From Agroathelia rolfsii (taxonomy: Eukaryota; Basidiomycota; Agaricomycetes; Amylocorticiales; Amylocorticiaceae), in the NCBI GenBank assembly GCA_018343915.1, contig JABRWF010000001.1, positions 1,736,001 to 1,800,000 of the forward strand: a stretch of DNA of 64,000 nucleotides. The letters are read 5' to 3'. The notes beneath the pieces were generated by a model. The model was not told where the DNA came from. It saw only the letters and a list, made by a program, of their open reading frames with translations, and did not search any database. The position numbers and the translations under genes are program-made. Positions 34,001-43,294 of this stretch are shown piece by piece (the first letter of the stretch is position 1; each line of letters opens with the position of its first letter).

Positions 34001-35356
34001 GCGCCGCTATTACCGTTGCTGCTACTGCCGGGGGTCGGATGATCAGCGGAGGCAAAGATGGCGGTGGGGCTTTTGCAGATGACGATGATGCTGATTCTGC
34101 CCTTCGTGGCCTTGTTGTTATTGTTGCCGCTGCCTGTGGCGGAGGTGGCGGGGGCATCACTGGCAACGGCGGCATCGGGAAATCCTCTACCAGAAGCCGC
34201 TGGGGTCGCGTAATCCCGGCGTCGGTGTTACACCTCGGTCGCACAAGCATCTTGCGGGAGGAAGCAGATGCAGAGGAAGCAGAAGCTTCGGCCCAAGGCA
34301 CTAGCGTGCTCTCGCGCAGAGCAAAGGAAGATCCTGAAGCGTATAGAGTGTGGTTATGGGGGTGATGCGTTTGACGGCCGAAGGGGTCAATAGTGCTGTC
34401 CGTTGCAAGGTCGGCCGCCGACGGAGATCGTTGTGGTTGCTGTGTCTCTACATGACCATTCCTAGTGATATATGCACACCCAGAAAAGAAACGCAAGTGT
34501 AAGAATATGCCAATAACACCACCAATAAACAATTTCACAAATGAATGAAGTAATAAGGGAAATTAAACGTCAAGCTGCACAGAATACACAGGCGAGCCGC
34601 AAGACAGGGGTACGAAGTGCTTTGAAAAAGAGAAGGGACTTGCCTCGGTAAATTGCGAGCTTCGTCGCCCATAGCCGATGATGGGACTGATATGATTGCG
34701 CTGATTCCATCCGCATCATCGCCGCCGCTGGTTCCCCCAGAATGGTAATGCGACAGGTTTGAGGATGATGCGGATGAGAGACGCACCAGACTCGGCAGCA
34801 TGGCAGCACCAGCGTCTGTCGCTGCATGCTTGCCTGATGGCACATGGTCTGAAGAGTGTCCAGAGTATGCTGAAATGCGGCATGGGTCATGACTGTTGAC
34901 AGCAGGAAGATGAGGGTCGGCCGGTAGGTGTGCGATCGCAATACCGCGTGCGGCGAACGGGTCAGCGGAGAGGGAAAGGATAGAACCAGTGAACGATGTC
35001 CGTGGGCGGTCCAAGGGCGTGTATGGCTCGGGGTCATCAGAGGATAGGACGGTAGAGGCCATAGATTTAACAGGCGGCCTAGGGCTGCCCTGTTGGCGTG
35101 GAATGGGTCGGCTAGAGGGGGCGCGAGATGACGATGTAGAGGTGGATGATGAAAGCTCAGGGGGCTCCTGGATGACCAACGTCGGATGTGACTTTTTGGA
35201 TTTCACGCCAAAGGCAGATGTGAGGGAGTTGACAAAGCCAGAGGTGCCAGATTTACTGGACGCATGTGGGCGGCCATTGGATGGTTTATCCGTCTGCTTG
35301 CCGGACCACCAGGTGCGAGAGGAGCCGCTCTCTATGTGAGCAGGACGAGGAGACAT
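31031..35356 (-). CDS. Very large intrinsically disordered Ser/Pro-rich protein with polyQ
   Basis: Three exons (34644-35356, 32920-34461, 31031-32885) give 1369 residues with consistent phases. I recognise no folded domain. The whole protein is low-complexity: Ser-rich stretches, proline runs (PPPPPP), an 11-residue glutamine tract encoded near 33486-33514, acidic patches (DDDDEDEDD, DEDYDDDD), and many SP/TP sites. The N-terminal part has a short motif-like segment (GTSGFVNSLTSAFGVKSKKS). Such proteins often act as scaffolds or regulators under kinase control, but nothing fixes a function here. The first intron (34462-34643) is long for this window and needs a GC donor (AG|GCAAGT) to keep frame. 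The last residues are RRRAKDVYGFAYP. Confidence 0.8.
33486..33514 (-). repeat. CAA/CAG glutamine-coding microsatellite
   Basis: A run of TTG units on the plus strand reads as consecutive CAA codons in the minus-strand gene, giving a polyglutamine tract. Length variation between strains is likely. Confidence 0.9.
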
Positions 35357-35657
35357 AGTCAATAGAGATGGGAAAGAAAAGGAGAATTATGTATTAAACA
35401 AAAAAGAAAATGAATGTGTGTGGGACCGAAAAGAGTGAGAGTGCTTGCTATGACCAGAAAAGTATACAGGCTTATGCGAGGACCAAGATTTACAGGGCCA
35501 GGCAACGGGAATTCGTTTTAGCCAGGAGAAGTGATGTAGACCTTAGTTCCTGCGGCTGAGAGCGGGCATGGGTAATGAGTGACAAGGAAAGCAGACAGAC
35601 AAGTCTCAGACTCTCAAAGGGGGGGGGGGATGTCTTGCCAGGCGACTGGCACAAACA

Positions 35658-35688
<31 letters not shown>

Positions 35689-35888
35689 GACCAAGAGAAG
35701 ATGGAGGAGCAGCGAAGCTATTGGCCCCGGGCTGACCGGCTCACTATGATCACTTGCTTGATTGTTATCCCTACACTCTTTTGCTCCTACTACGGTCATC
35801 AAAATATTATTTTCTAACAACAAGATGAAATAAATTCGCAGTTGCTCTCTGTTCATGACACCCCAGTTTCGTCTGATTGCGGCTGAAC
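35357..35888. other. Upstream region of the disordered-protein gene, next to the LINE
   Basis: Contains an 11-base G-run (35619-35629) and a purine (GA)n microsatellite (about 35658-35690). No gene was recognised. It probably holds the promoter and 5' leader of the minus-strand gene. Confidence 0.5.
35658..35690. repeat. (GA)n microsatellite
   Basis: About ten GA units followed by GAAAGAGAGAAAG in the upstream region of the disordered-protein gene. Confidence 0.85.
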
Positions 35889-35900
35889 ACTTTAGGTAAT
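35889..35900. repeat. Target-site duplication of the LINE, left copy
   Basis: ACTTTAGGTAAT, identical to 41484-41495 at the other end of the retrotransposon. The bases next to each copy differ, so the repeat is exactly 12 bases. Confidence 0.9.
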
Positions 35901-36193
35901 TATTATTAAATCCATTTATTTATAGTGGCAGTGTCAGGCCTGATAGGCCTATGTTACCACTATTAACGTGTGACAGGAAGTACATGAGGGGTTTGCATAT
36001 AATAGAGTAGGTGTAAAACTTATTGCGATGCTGGTGGGATGAGTGCCCTGCGACGGGGGAGTCCGAAGGCTCGAAATTAGTAAGAGGGTAGCAAAAAGAA
36101 GGAAATAAAAGGAAGAAAATGAAAGTAACACAAGTGGGGATATTTAGATATGAACAGGTAGTTTGCATGATATATGTATAGTGGTAAAAGAGG

Positions 36194-39100
36194 TTATATA
36201 AGGTTTGCATAATGTGGGAAGCGTTTGGTGTTTTGGACAAAGGCAAGTGTTTTTGAAATATTTGAATTTTTTGACAACAGGTTTGAAAGTGAGAAGGGGC
36301 CTTTTATGGCTGTGCGTAGTGAATGGCGGAGCATTGTGAACCTCTGGCATGTAAGAATGAAGTGTTCGACCGTTTCTGGTGTTTGGCATCTAGTGCACAG
36401 CGGCGAGTCGACTGCATTGATTCTATGAAGGAAGGCGTTGAGAGCTGAGTGGCCCGAGCGGAGTTGGGTGATGATGCTTCCGGCCTGTCGTGATCGGCCT
36501 TTGTATAGCTTTAGGGTTGGTTTGGATGGTGGTGTTGGGTCAATTCGCTGTAGTTGTTTCCCTCGCTTGCTATTCTGCCATCTGAGCTTCCACTCGATAA
36601 ACGATTGCTTCTTCTGCCATGCCTTGAGCGCTGATGTGCTTGCTGGGAGGTCTCCTTCTAGGGTCTCAATGTGTCGTGTTAGCTCTGTGGAGCTTCCTTC
36701 TGCAGCTGCCTTTGCTTCTTCATCAACACGTTCATTCCCCTCGATACCTTCGTGGCCCGGGACCCACTGGATATGAAGGCGTAGGCTTCGTCGCGCTCTC
36801 AACAGAGATTCGAGCTCCTTATGGAAGAGATCAAGTAGGTATCTCCCTGCTTTCCCCCTCCTTGTGGATAATGCGTGGATTGCTGCTTGGTTGTCTAGCA
36901 TGATTGTGGCCCTCACTGTTCGCGGGCATGCTCGGATAATATCCAGGGCAAGGATGGCCCCTATCACCTCTCCTTCAAAGACTGTGTGGGTTTGGTCGTT
37001 CCCAAGGTATAGTCGGCGGACGTATTCTTTGCCCCGTCTGTCCCTAGCGAACGCTGCTGCTCCGATTCCCCCTTTGTATCCCGATCCATCTGTGTACACT
37101 GTTAGGCTGTGTCCACTGCCGGTATTGGCATAGTCGATTGCTGTTTCGCGGTTTGGTGCAATATAGTGTGTGAATTTTGGTGCCCAACTTGCAGGCGGGG
37201 GAATAGGATTGATGGTCTCAACCCCATGTGCTTCTGGGAAGGCATGGAAGAGCTTGTGTATTGGGGAGTGGTGGAGGCGCGGGAGGTGACGTGAGCACCT
37301 TTCTACGTATTTCCTTAGAGGGTGTAAAGGGGGGAGTGCCGCAAGTCGAACGGTGTTATTAAAGGTTACCTGGTTGAGGCGTAATTGAGTTGGGAGGAGA
37401 ACAGCATGGTATTCCAATACGTCCGTGGCCGTGGTGCGGAAAGCGCCAGTAATGAGTCGCGCGGCTGTTCTTTGGACTCGTGCAATGCGTCGGGCTATGC
37501 CTACTGATCCTGACTGTCGTCGTGTGCCTGCCACTGTTTGTACTGGGGTGTACCATACCGCCACTGCATATTCCACTCGTGGTAAGACCACAGAGATGTA
37601 GAGCTGTCTCATGAAGCGGTGGGGCACCCCTACTGTGGGCCGAGCTAGACGTGCTATGGCTAATATAGCCGCTGTCCCTTTTGCGATGGCTGATTCAGTG
37701 TGTTGTTTCCATCGTAGTTTCCGGTCCATGATAACGCCTAGGTATTTTGCACTCTCCTGCGCGTTCACGCGAATACCTCCTATAACAATTGGTGTTGGAG
37801 TGTACTTGCTTTTGTTGGTTGTAAAATGGATTAATTGGAATTTTTTGATATCAAAGCGGCATGCGTGTGTTGACGACCATTGGAGTGCTGCATCTGAAAG
37901 TTGTTCAAGTCTGCGTATGTTCTCTTCGACAGATGAGCTGGACACTGCTAGTGCCGTATCATCTATGAATCCTACCATGAATTCATTCTGTGCTTTAGGG
38001 TTACAGATCTCCAGAAGGTCCGATGAGTAAAATAGATATAGAATAGGAGAGAGTGGAGAGCCTTGGGGAATGCCATAGCTTGCTGGGCGTGGATCCGAGG
38101 TATAGTCATCAAACTTGAGGTTTGTAAGGCGGCCTCGAAGGAAACTTGCCACCCAGTTTACCAGCTGCTGTGGGGCCTGTCTCTTGCGAAGATTATGCAG
38201 TAGTCGTTCATGCGAGACTGTGGGGAAAGCCTGCGATATGTCATAGAACAGTACAGAGGTAACCTGACCCTTGCGCCATGCGTCCTTGATGCGTTGCGTG
38301 AGGAGTAGTATAGCATCAGTAGTAGTGCGGCCTGGCCGGCCACCAAAGTGATTTGGTGGGATTAGGTTATGGGTCTCTGCTAGGTGCGAAAGTCTATTCG
38401 TAACCATTGCTTCAATAACTTTAGAGAGTGTATCTTCTAGAGCTATAGGGCGGTAGGCTTTTGGAATAGAGTAGTCGTCTTTGCCCGGTTTCCGAAGTGT
38501 GATTGTTGTGAAAATACGCCATGTCTGGGGGTGGTATCCCAGCCGAAAGCATGCGTTTGCTATGTTGGTAAGGATTGGGGCGACGGTCTCGCATGTCTGT
38601 TGGATAGCCATATTGGGAATACCTGAGTTCCCTGGTGCTTTGTATGGGCTCAGGTTATGTATAGCTGCTACTGCATCTTGCGGGGTGAAAAGCTCGTCTG
38701 GTAGTGCTGAGGGGTATGTAAAGTTCACCGTATCTTCTAGTGATGCCTGGGGTGGGGTAGGGAAAAAGGTGTCTAGTAAGATTGCACATTTGTCCTCGCT
38801 ACTCGTAGCTAGGCCTGAACCGGATTGAAGGGGGGGGATTTTTGTTGATGTATTATTTCCACTAGCTGCCGTAACGAACTTGTTTGCCGTCCAGATACTT
38901 CGCTCATCAATCTCAGCCAGCCAGTTGTTCCAATGGGCTCTTTTCTGTCGGCGGATTGCTGAAAAGTATTGGCGTTTGATGGCTGTTGCATATTGTCTAT
39001 CCTCGTTGGATGCCTGTGGTCGGCTCGCTCTTCGTGTAGCTCTTTTATGTTCCTGGCGGAGGTTTGTTAGGTCTTCTGACCACCATCGTTTTGCATATTG

Positions 39101-40024
39101 GCTAGGTTTAGAGACTGGGGTGATTGGGGTAAGCGTGGACTGGTATATACGGGTGATTGTTTCCACTGCATGGTCAACGTCTTCGGCGCTTTGTAAGGAT
39201 GTAGTTCTGTATTCGGATTTTAGCTTCTCATCGAAGCGTCGTTGAAACTCGAGCCAGTCAACCAGGCGGAAAAGAGGACGTGGGGAGAATGTTGACCTTA
39301 TAAGGTTGGTATCCAGTGTTATTGTTATTGCAGAATGGTCTGATCCATGGCCGTATTCTGTTGAGCATTTAACCCGAGCATCGCTGAGTTCTTCCGACAT
39401 AAAGACAAGGTCGATTGTTGACCATGATTGATGACTATCTGAGAAGCAGGTGCGGGTGCCTGGTGAGGTGTGGCATTCTAGGTGGAACGTTCCTAGGAGC
39501 TGGAGGAGTGGTTCGGCAAGTTCGCGGTTTCTTGCATTGTCCGTGCGGGCTGGTCGGTCAGAGCCTGACCAGAGGGGTGAGTGGCGATTGAAGTCGCCGA
39601 TAAGAATATGGTTGGAGGAGGGAGGGTGTTGGGCTAGGCTGCGGCTAATGGCAGTTATGGAGTCATTATGTTGAACATCATTGTAGATGTTATATAAGTT
39701 AATGGGGGAAGAGCCAGTGTTAAGGGACAGTCCCACTACATCGTGGTGTGGGACTAAGATAGGGTTGTACGCATCAGCTTGTATATTGGCATTGACTAGG
39801 GTTACTGCTCGGGTGGGGAGATTAGATGAGGTAGTTGGCGAGGGGGCAACTGCCACCCAGTGTTTGCTCCAGTATGCGTATGTGTTGAAGTTGGCTGGCG
39901 GTTCCTGGATGCAAATGATATCCCACTCATCCGGGCTAGTATCGTTCATGAGGCTGTATATGACGTCGCTGCTTTTATGGCAGTTTAGTGATTTGATGCG
40001 CAACCCTGTACCTTGAGGTTCCAT
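36194..40024 (-). CDS. LINE ORF2: endonuclease, reverse transcriptase, RNase H
   Basis: A 1276-residue uninterrupted frame. The N-terminal endonuclease (about 1-235) shows CIQEPPAN (catalytic Glu), LIGDFNRHSPLW and GSDHSAITI (SDH). The reverse transcriptase (about 480-760) shows motif A FYDISQAFPTV, motif B GIPQGSPLSPILY and motif C FIDDTALAV (the F-x-D-D box). The RNase H domain (about 985-1110) has YTDGSGYKGGIG, FEGEVIGAILAL, MLDNQAAIHAL and WVPGHEGIEGNERVDEEA, supplying the D-E-D-H/D residues. A C-terminal Cys/His cluster (SPLCTRCQTPETVEHFILTC) is typical of LINE ORF2. The start codon directly follows the ORF1 stop (TAAATG), so translation probably depends on termination-reinitiation. All catalytic residues that can be checked are present. 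Confidence 0.96.
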   Translation of the reverse strand: MEPQGTGLRIKSLNCHKSSDVIYSLMNDTSPDEWDIICIQEPPANFNTYAYWSKHWVAVAPSPTTSSNLPTRAVTLVNANIQADAYNPILVPHHDVVGLSLNTGSSPINLYNIYNDVQHNDSITAISRSLAQHPPSSNHILIGDFNRHSPLWSGSDRPARTDNARNRELAEPLLQLLGTFHLECHTSPGTRTCFSDSHQSWSTIDLVFMSEELSDARVKCSTEYGHGSDHSAITITLDTNLIRSTFSPRPLFRLVDWLEFQRRFDEKLKSEYRTTSLQSAEDVDHAVETITRIYQSTLTPITPVSKPSQYAKRWWSEDLTNLRQEHKRATRRASRPQASNEDRQYATAIKRQYFSAIRRQKRAHWNNWLAEIDERSIWTANKFVTAASGNNTSTKIPPLQSGSGLATSSEDKCAILLDTFFPTPPQASLEDTVNFTYPSALPDELFTPQDAVAAIHNLSPYKAPGNSGIPNMAIQQTCETVAPILTNIANACFRLGYHPQTWRIFTTITLRKPGKDDYSIPKAYRPIALEDTLSKVIEAMVTNRLSHLAETHNLIPPNHFGGRPGRTTTDAILLLTQRIKDAWRKGQVTSVLFYDISQAFPTVSHERLLHNLRKRQAPQQLVNWVASFLRGRLTNLKFDDYTSDPRPASYGIPQGSPLSPILYLFYSSDLLEICNPKAQNEFMVGFIDDTALAVSSSSVEENIRRLEQLSDAALQWSSTHACRFDIKKFQLIHFTTNKSKYTPTPIVIGGIRVNAQESAKYLGVIMDRKLRWKQHTESAIAKGTAAILAIARLARPTVGVPHRFMRQLYISVVLPRVEYAVAVWYTPVQTVAGTRRQSGSVGIARRIARVQRTAARLITGAFRTTATDVLEYHAVLLPTQLRLNQVTFNNTVRLAALPPLHPLRKYVERCSRHLPRLHHSPIHKLFHAFPEAHGVETINPIPPPASWAPKFTHYIAPNRETAIDYANTGSGHSLTVYTDGSGYKGGIGAAAFARDRRGKEYVRRLYLGNDQTHTVFEGEVIGAILALDIIRACPRTVRATIMLDNQAAIHALSTRRGKAGRYLLDLFHKELESLLRARRSLRLHIQWVPGHEGIEGNERVDEEAKAAAEGSSTELTRHIETLEGDLPASTSALKAWQKKQSFIEWKLRWQNSKRGKQLQRIDPTPPSKPTLKLYKGRSRQAGSIITQLRSGHSALNAFLHRINAVDSPLCTRCQTPETVEHFILTCQRFTMLRHSLRTAIKGPFSLSNLLSKNSNISKTLAFVQNTKRFPHYANLI

Positions 40025-41380
40025 TTAATGTCTCCCCTCGGCTCGTTCGGCCAAGAGGAGGAAATTTGGGTCAAAGTACGGGTAGTCCCCGCCGTGTCGC
40101 GCTCGCATCTTAGCGGTTTCCGCAGCCTTAACTGGGCAGATCTTGTCGAAGGCGCGATGGGCTCCGCCGCAGTTACTGCATTTGGCCTTGATGTGTTTAC
40201 ATTGTCGTGGGTCAGTGCATTTGGTGCTGTGTGTGCATCCGCATGCTTTGGTGTTGTGGTTGCCTGCGCACCGAGCACAGACAACGCTAAGGGGTAGTTC
40301 TTTCATCGCAGGGCACTCGTAGGTCATGTGGTTGAATTTCTGACAGTGGTAGCACTGAACTGGGGAAGGGATGAACTTCTCTGTTGTACACATCTTGCCT
40401 AGGACTGACGTCCCGTTTAGGATGAGCTGGTCAGCTTGTTGGCGTTCGTAGAGGCGGATGAGCAGCGATGCTGTTGGTTTTGCGTTGGGCTCCCCTGTTA
40501 GCCATCGCATGTCTGCGATGACGTTGGTGTTGGTAAGTGTGTTCTTGTTTCCACTGAGTATAGCGTCCTTGGCCGCAAGGCCGCTCGGGTCAAACTTGGT
40601 TGAGACACCATGGACCACGACTGAGTACGTGCGCGTGCTCACCGTGACCCCTGCCGCCAGACGGGCTACCCACTCATCTTGCCTCACTCTTAGCTCCCTG
40701 GCATCCTTTGCATCCATTGTTTGTATTACTAGTTTCCCATATTGAGTGTGACGTACCCCTTGTAGACTGAAGTCTACAGGGAATCTGGCCTTGTCCACTT
40801 CATGTAGGGCTTTCTGCACAGCAAGGCGTATATCCTCGTGTGAGCCAGTCCTAAGGACATTGTTGGCATCTACCTTGTCTATTGACAGGAAGACCTCACG
40901 CTCACGGGGCTTGGTTTTTACTGCTCCTGCTGCCACTTGAGCATAGCTTGGTGCAGTTGTCTTTGATGCTTGGATTGGGCCAGGTGCTTTGCGTAGCGCT
41001 TCTCGAAGCCTGGATTCCTGCTCCTGGAATTTTTCCTGGAGAAGGCCCTTCATGGATTGGTACGTGAGTTCTGGCATGGTGGACCCGGCTGGCTGGATGG
41101 CATTTGTTGCACCTTGCGAGAGGTGACGCTTGACAAACATTGCAAGTTGCTTGTATGTAGCTTTCTTAGGGGCGTTGATGCTCTTGTCATCCATGCCTTT
41201 GATTATGATATCCAAGGCAGCCATAGGATTGCTTAAGCCTGCATTGAGTAGGTCATCATCAACGGCTGTGGTTGCTTGGTCTGTGTTTGTGTCGGGCGTG
41301 GTGTTTTGTTGGGCGTTTTTTGTGGGGGTTGCCGAATTTTTGCTCCTGGCACTTGTCGTGCCCTGAGACGCAGCCGTCAT
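40025..41380 (-). CDS. LINE ORF1: gag-like nucleic-acid chaperone with CCHC knuckles
   Basis: A 451-residue frame starting MTAASQGTTSARSKNSATPT. The first third is Thr/Ala/Gln-rich and includes a predicted helical stretch (YQSMKGLLQEKFQEQESRLR). The C-terminal third holds zinc-knuckle-type motifs: CYHCQKFNHMTYEC (C-x2-C-x4-H-x4-C), CARCAGNHNTKAC, and CSNCGGAHRAFDKIC. Such proteins coat the element's RNA and form the ribonucleoprotein used for retrotransposition. It ends ERAEGRH-stop and abuts ORF2 without a gap. Confidence 0.93.
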   Translation of the reverse strand: MTAASQGTTSARSKNSATPTKNAQQNTTPDTNTDQATTAVDDDLLNAGLSNPMAALDIIIKGMDDKSINAPKKATYKQLAMFVKRHLSQGATNAIQPAGSTMPELTYQSMKGLLQEKFQEQESRLREALRKAPGPIQASKTTAPSYAQVAAGAVKTKPREREVFLSIDKVDANNVLRTGSHEDIRLAVQKALHEVDKARFPVDFSLQGVRHTQYGKLVIQTMDAKDARELRVRQDEWVARLAAGVTVSTRTYSVVVHGVSTKFDPSGLAAKDAILSGNKNTLTNTNVIADMRWLTGEPNAKPTASLLIRLYERQQADQLILNGTSVLGKMCTTEKFIPSPVQCYHCQKFNHMTYECPAMKELPLSVVCARCAGNHNTKACGCTHSTKCTDPRQCKHIKAKCSNCGGAHRAFDKICPVKAAETAKMRARHGGDYPYFDPNFLLLAERAEGRH

Positions 41381-41483
41381 TGACTGAATTGGTGATAAAT
41401 TTCTTTGATAGAGTATGTGATGTGTACAGTAAAGTGTAGTGCTACCTCACTCGACGTGGTGATGGTCGGGAGGCAAGAGGTTT

Positions 41484-41495
41484 ACTTTAGGTAAT
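41484..41495. repeat. Target-site duplication of the LINE, right copy
   Basis: ACTTTAGGTAAT, a perfect copy of 35889-35900. It marks the 5' end of the minus-strand element. Confidence 0.9.
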
Positions 41496-43294
41496 GCAGG
41501 ATAAATAACATGTGATTGGCATGCTCAAACAGAAACACTACCAATCACCTCAGAGAGCGAAGGGAGGCGGGGGGCGAGCGGAGTGGTGCTCAGGGCAGTG
41601 AGGTAGACGACGAGTTCTCATGAGATGAGATGATGAGATTGTTTCCAGGGTCGTCCTTTCCTCGTCGCCTTGTCCATCTACAGCGGAGCAATCCATCCGG
41701 ACCATCCATACTTGCTCTCTGTATACTACATCCCGCCTGCAAAGACGCCATGTTCTCTTCTAATACCCCCGCATACATGAAATAAGAAATAGAACAAAGT
41801 TGGCTTTTTCTCCAAGTCCGTGTGCCCCTGGCTGGATGAACGCCATGATAGGATATATGCGTCCACGTGTACATGAAATAGTCGATCGCCAGAAGTAGCG
41901 TATATAGAGATGTAGCAGGCAACGTGTACCCTGCCGGCACTGCGGCAACGGTCGAGTAAAAAAAAAAAGAAAGAAAAGAAGAAAAAAAAAGAGGGACGCT
42001 TATGTTGCATCATTTATCACCCTCATCATCATACATCAAAAGGACCTGGAAATTCTAGCGTATCCGCCTCGTGTCCCAATTTAACCCGTTTTCTGATACG
42101 TATGCGTGCCTGCGTGTGCTTTGTTTGCTATCATCAACCACCTTGACCGATTCTGTCCCGCGCCGCTGCTGTACGTGGCGTGTGTTGCCCCGGGCACAGC
42201 AAGTGCATTGACAGAATGTGTGAATTGCCAGCGCGTATCCTTATCTGACCGGACTTTCGCTTCCGTTCGTCCGGCGGCAGCCCTTACTTCCTTCTTTTCA
42301 TAAATCAATCGTCGTTGCTATCCAATGAGTGAACTCAATTTCTTAACTCGTCAGCTGTATGCATAATAACTCCTTTAGCGTACATACACGTACTTGGGGC
42401 CGTTCATTACAAGCTAGAATACCATGTCATATGTGCATTCATACAGGGGGTTCTCCTTTCGGTCCCGGCCACCGCTTTTGAGTGCACCACTTCTGCATCT
42501 TTCTTCATACCATTTACTTATAGTATAGCATGACCCTTGGTTGACCATTCTCGTTTCAAATGGGCGACGTAACCTTGGGTTATCAGAAGCCCATGCCACG
42601 AATTAAAAGCCGTCGCTATCAGAATTAGGTATCTCAAAAAAGTAGGAATAAACAAAAATAGCCCATCGCACAGGTGGCACATTAGCATCAAGGGTTCCTG
42701 TCCCACTAACCTGCACTGACGTTTCCTTGAATTCAACAGATATGAGAACCATCATGGACAATTAATCACGGCTAGTAATTGCATGACACAAATGAAAGCG
42801 AGAAAGTGAGATGAACAAGAGAGTAAAAGAGATGAGATATATAACCGAAATGAACAAACAAACAAACGAAAAAGAGGGTAAACTCAAAGGCAGCGATGAT
42901 ATGGTCATGAGAAGGCCAGTGTACGAATCCAGCAGTTGGATTACTTGCATCGAATCCAATCGACATTCGGGCTATAGAACAAGTCTCGGTACCACTGTTC
43001 GGATGGGGATAAATGCCCGGGATAAGAAGGACCGAGTCGCATCTGTCATCTTCAGCAATTGCGCCACATATACAATGGAAAAATGAAACAAAGATATCCT
43101 CAGATCCAAGAGATATATGTCCATGTCATCGATTCAATATAAAGATAAAGGCATACCATATGGAAAAGAACAGAATAGAAGATATGAGATAAACGAACAA
43201 AGGAATGGAAAGAGGAAGAAAGGGGGAATATTAGTATGCCAGTGCCCATACCGCGGAGACTTTAAAACGGGACTGCACCGACCCTGGAATGACA
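41496..43294. other. Intergenic region between the LINE and the voltage-sensor-like gene
   Basis: About 1.8 kb. Several short frames exist (41590-41940 and 41726-42013 minus, 42106-42303 plus), but none has a recognisable domain, splice support or gene-like composition. A/T-rich and purine-rich tracts (41958-41992, 42785-42885) suggest untranslated or non-coding DNA. A small unrecognised gene cannot be excluded. Confidence 0.4.

Larger units (their letters stand above)
35901..41483 (-). mobile_element. Full-length non-LTR retrotransposon (LINE, Tad/I-like) with intact ORFs
   Basis: A 5583-base element on the minus strand, bounded by a perfect 12-base target-site duplication. From its 5' end it has a short leader (41381-41483), ORF1 (40025-41380), ORF2 (36194-40024) and a 3' untranslated region of about 290 bases ending in an AT-rich TAATAATA-type tail at 35901. 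There are no LTRs. The domain order (CCHC gag-like ORF1, then apurinic-type endonuclease, reverse transcriptase, RNase H) fits the RNase H-bearing fungal LINEs such as the Tad and I groups. Neither ORF has a stop or frameshift, and the target repeats have no mismatches, so the insertion is young and the element may still be mobile. It landed between genes. Confidence 0.95.

Noticed and set aside
31455..34365. Plus-strand frames inside the disordered-protein gene
   Set aside because: Low-complexity antisense shadows of Ser/Pro/Asp codons; the minus-strand frame is continuous across exons and splice sites.
35901..41483. LTR retrotransposon
   Set aside because: No long terminal repeats; the EN-RT-RNase H order and a short AT tail mark a LINE.
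41590..42303. Three short frames in the gap right of the LINE
   Set aside because: No domain, no intron support, composition like non-coding DNA.
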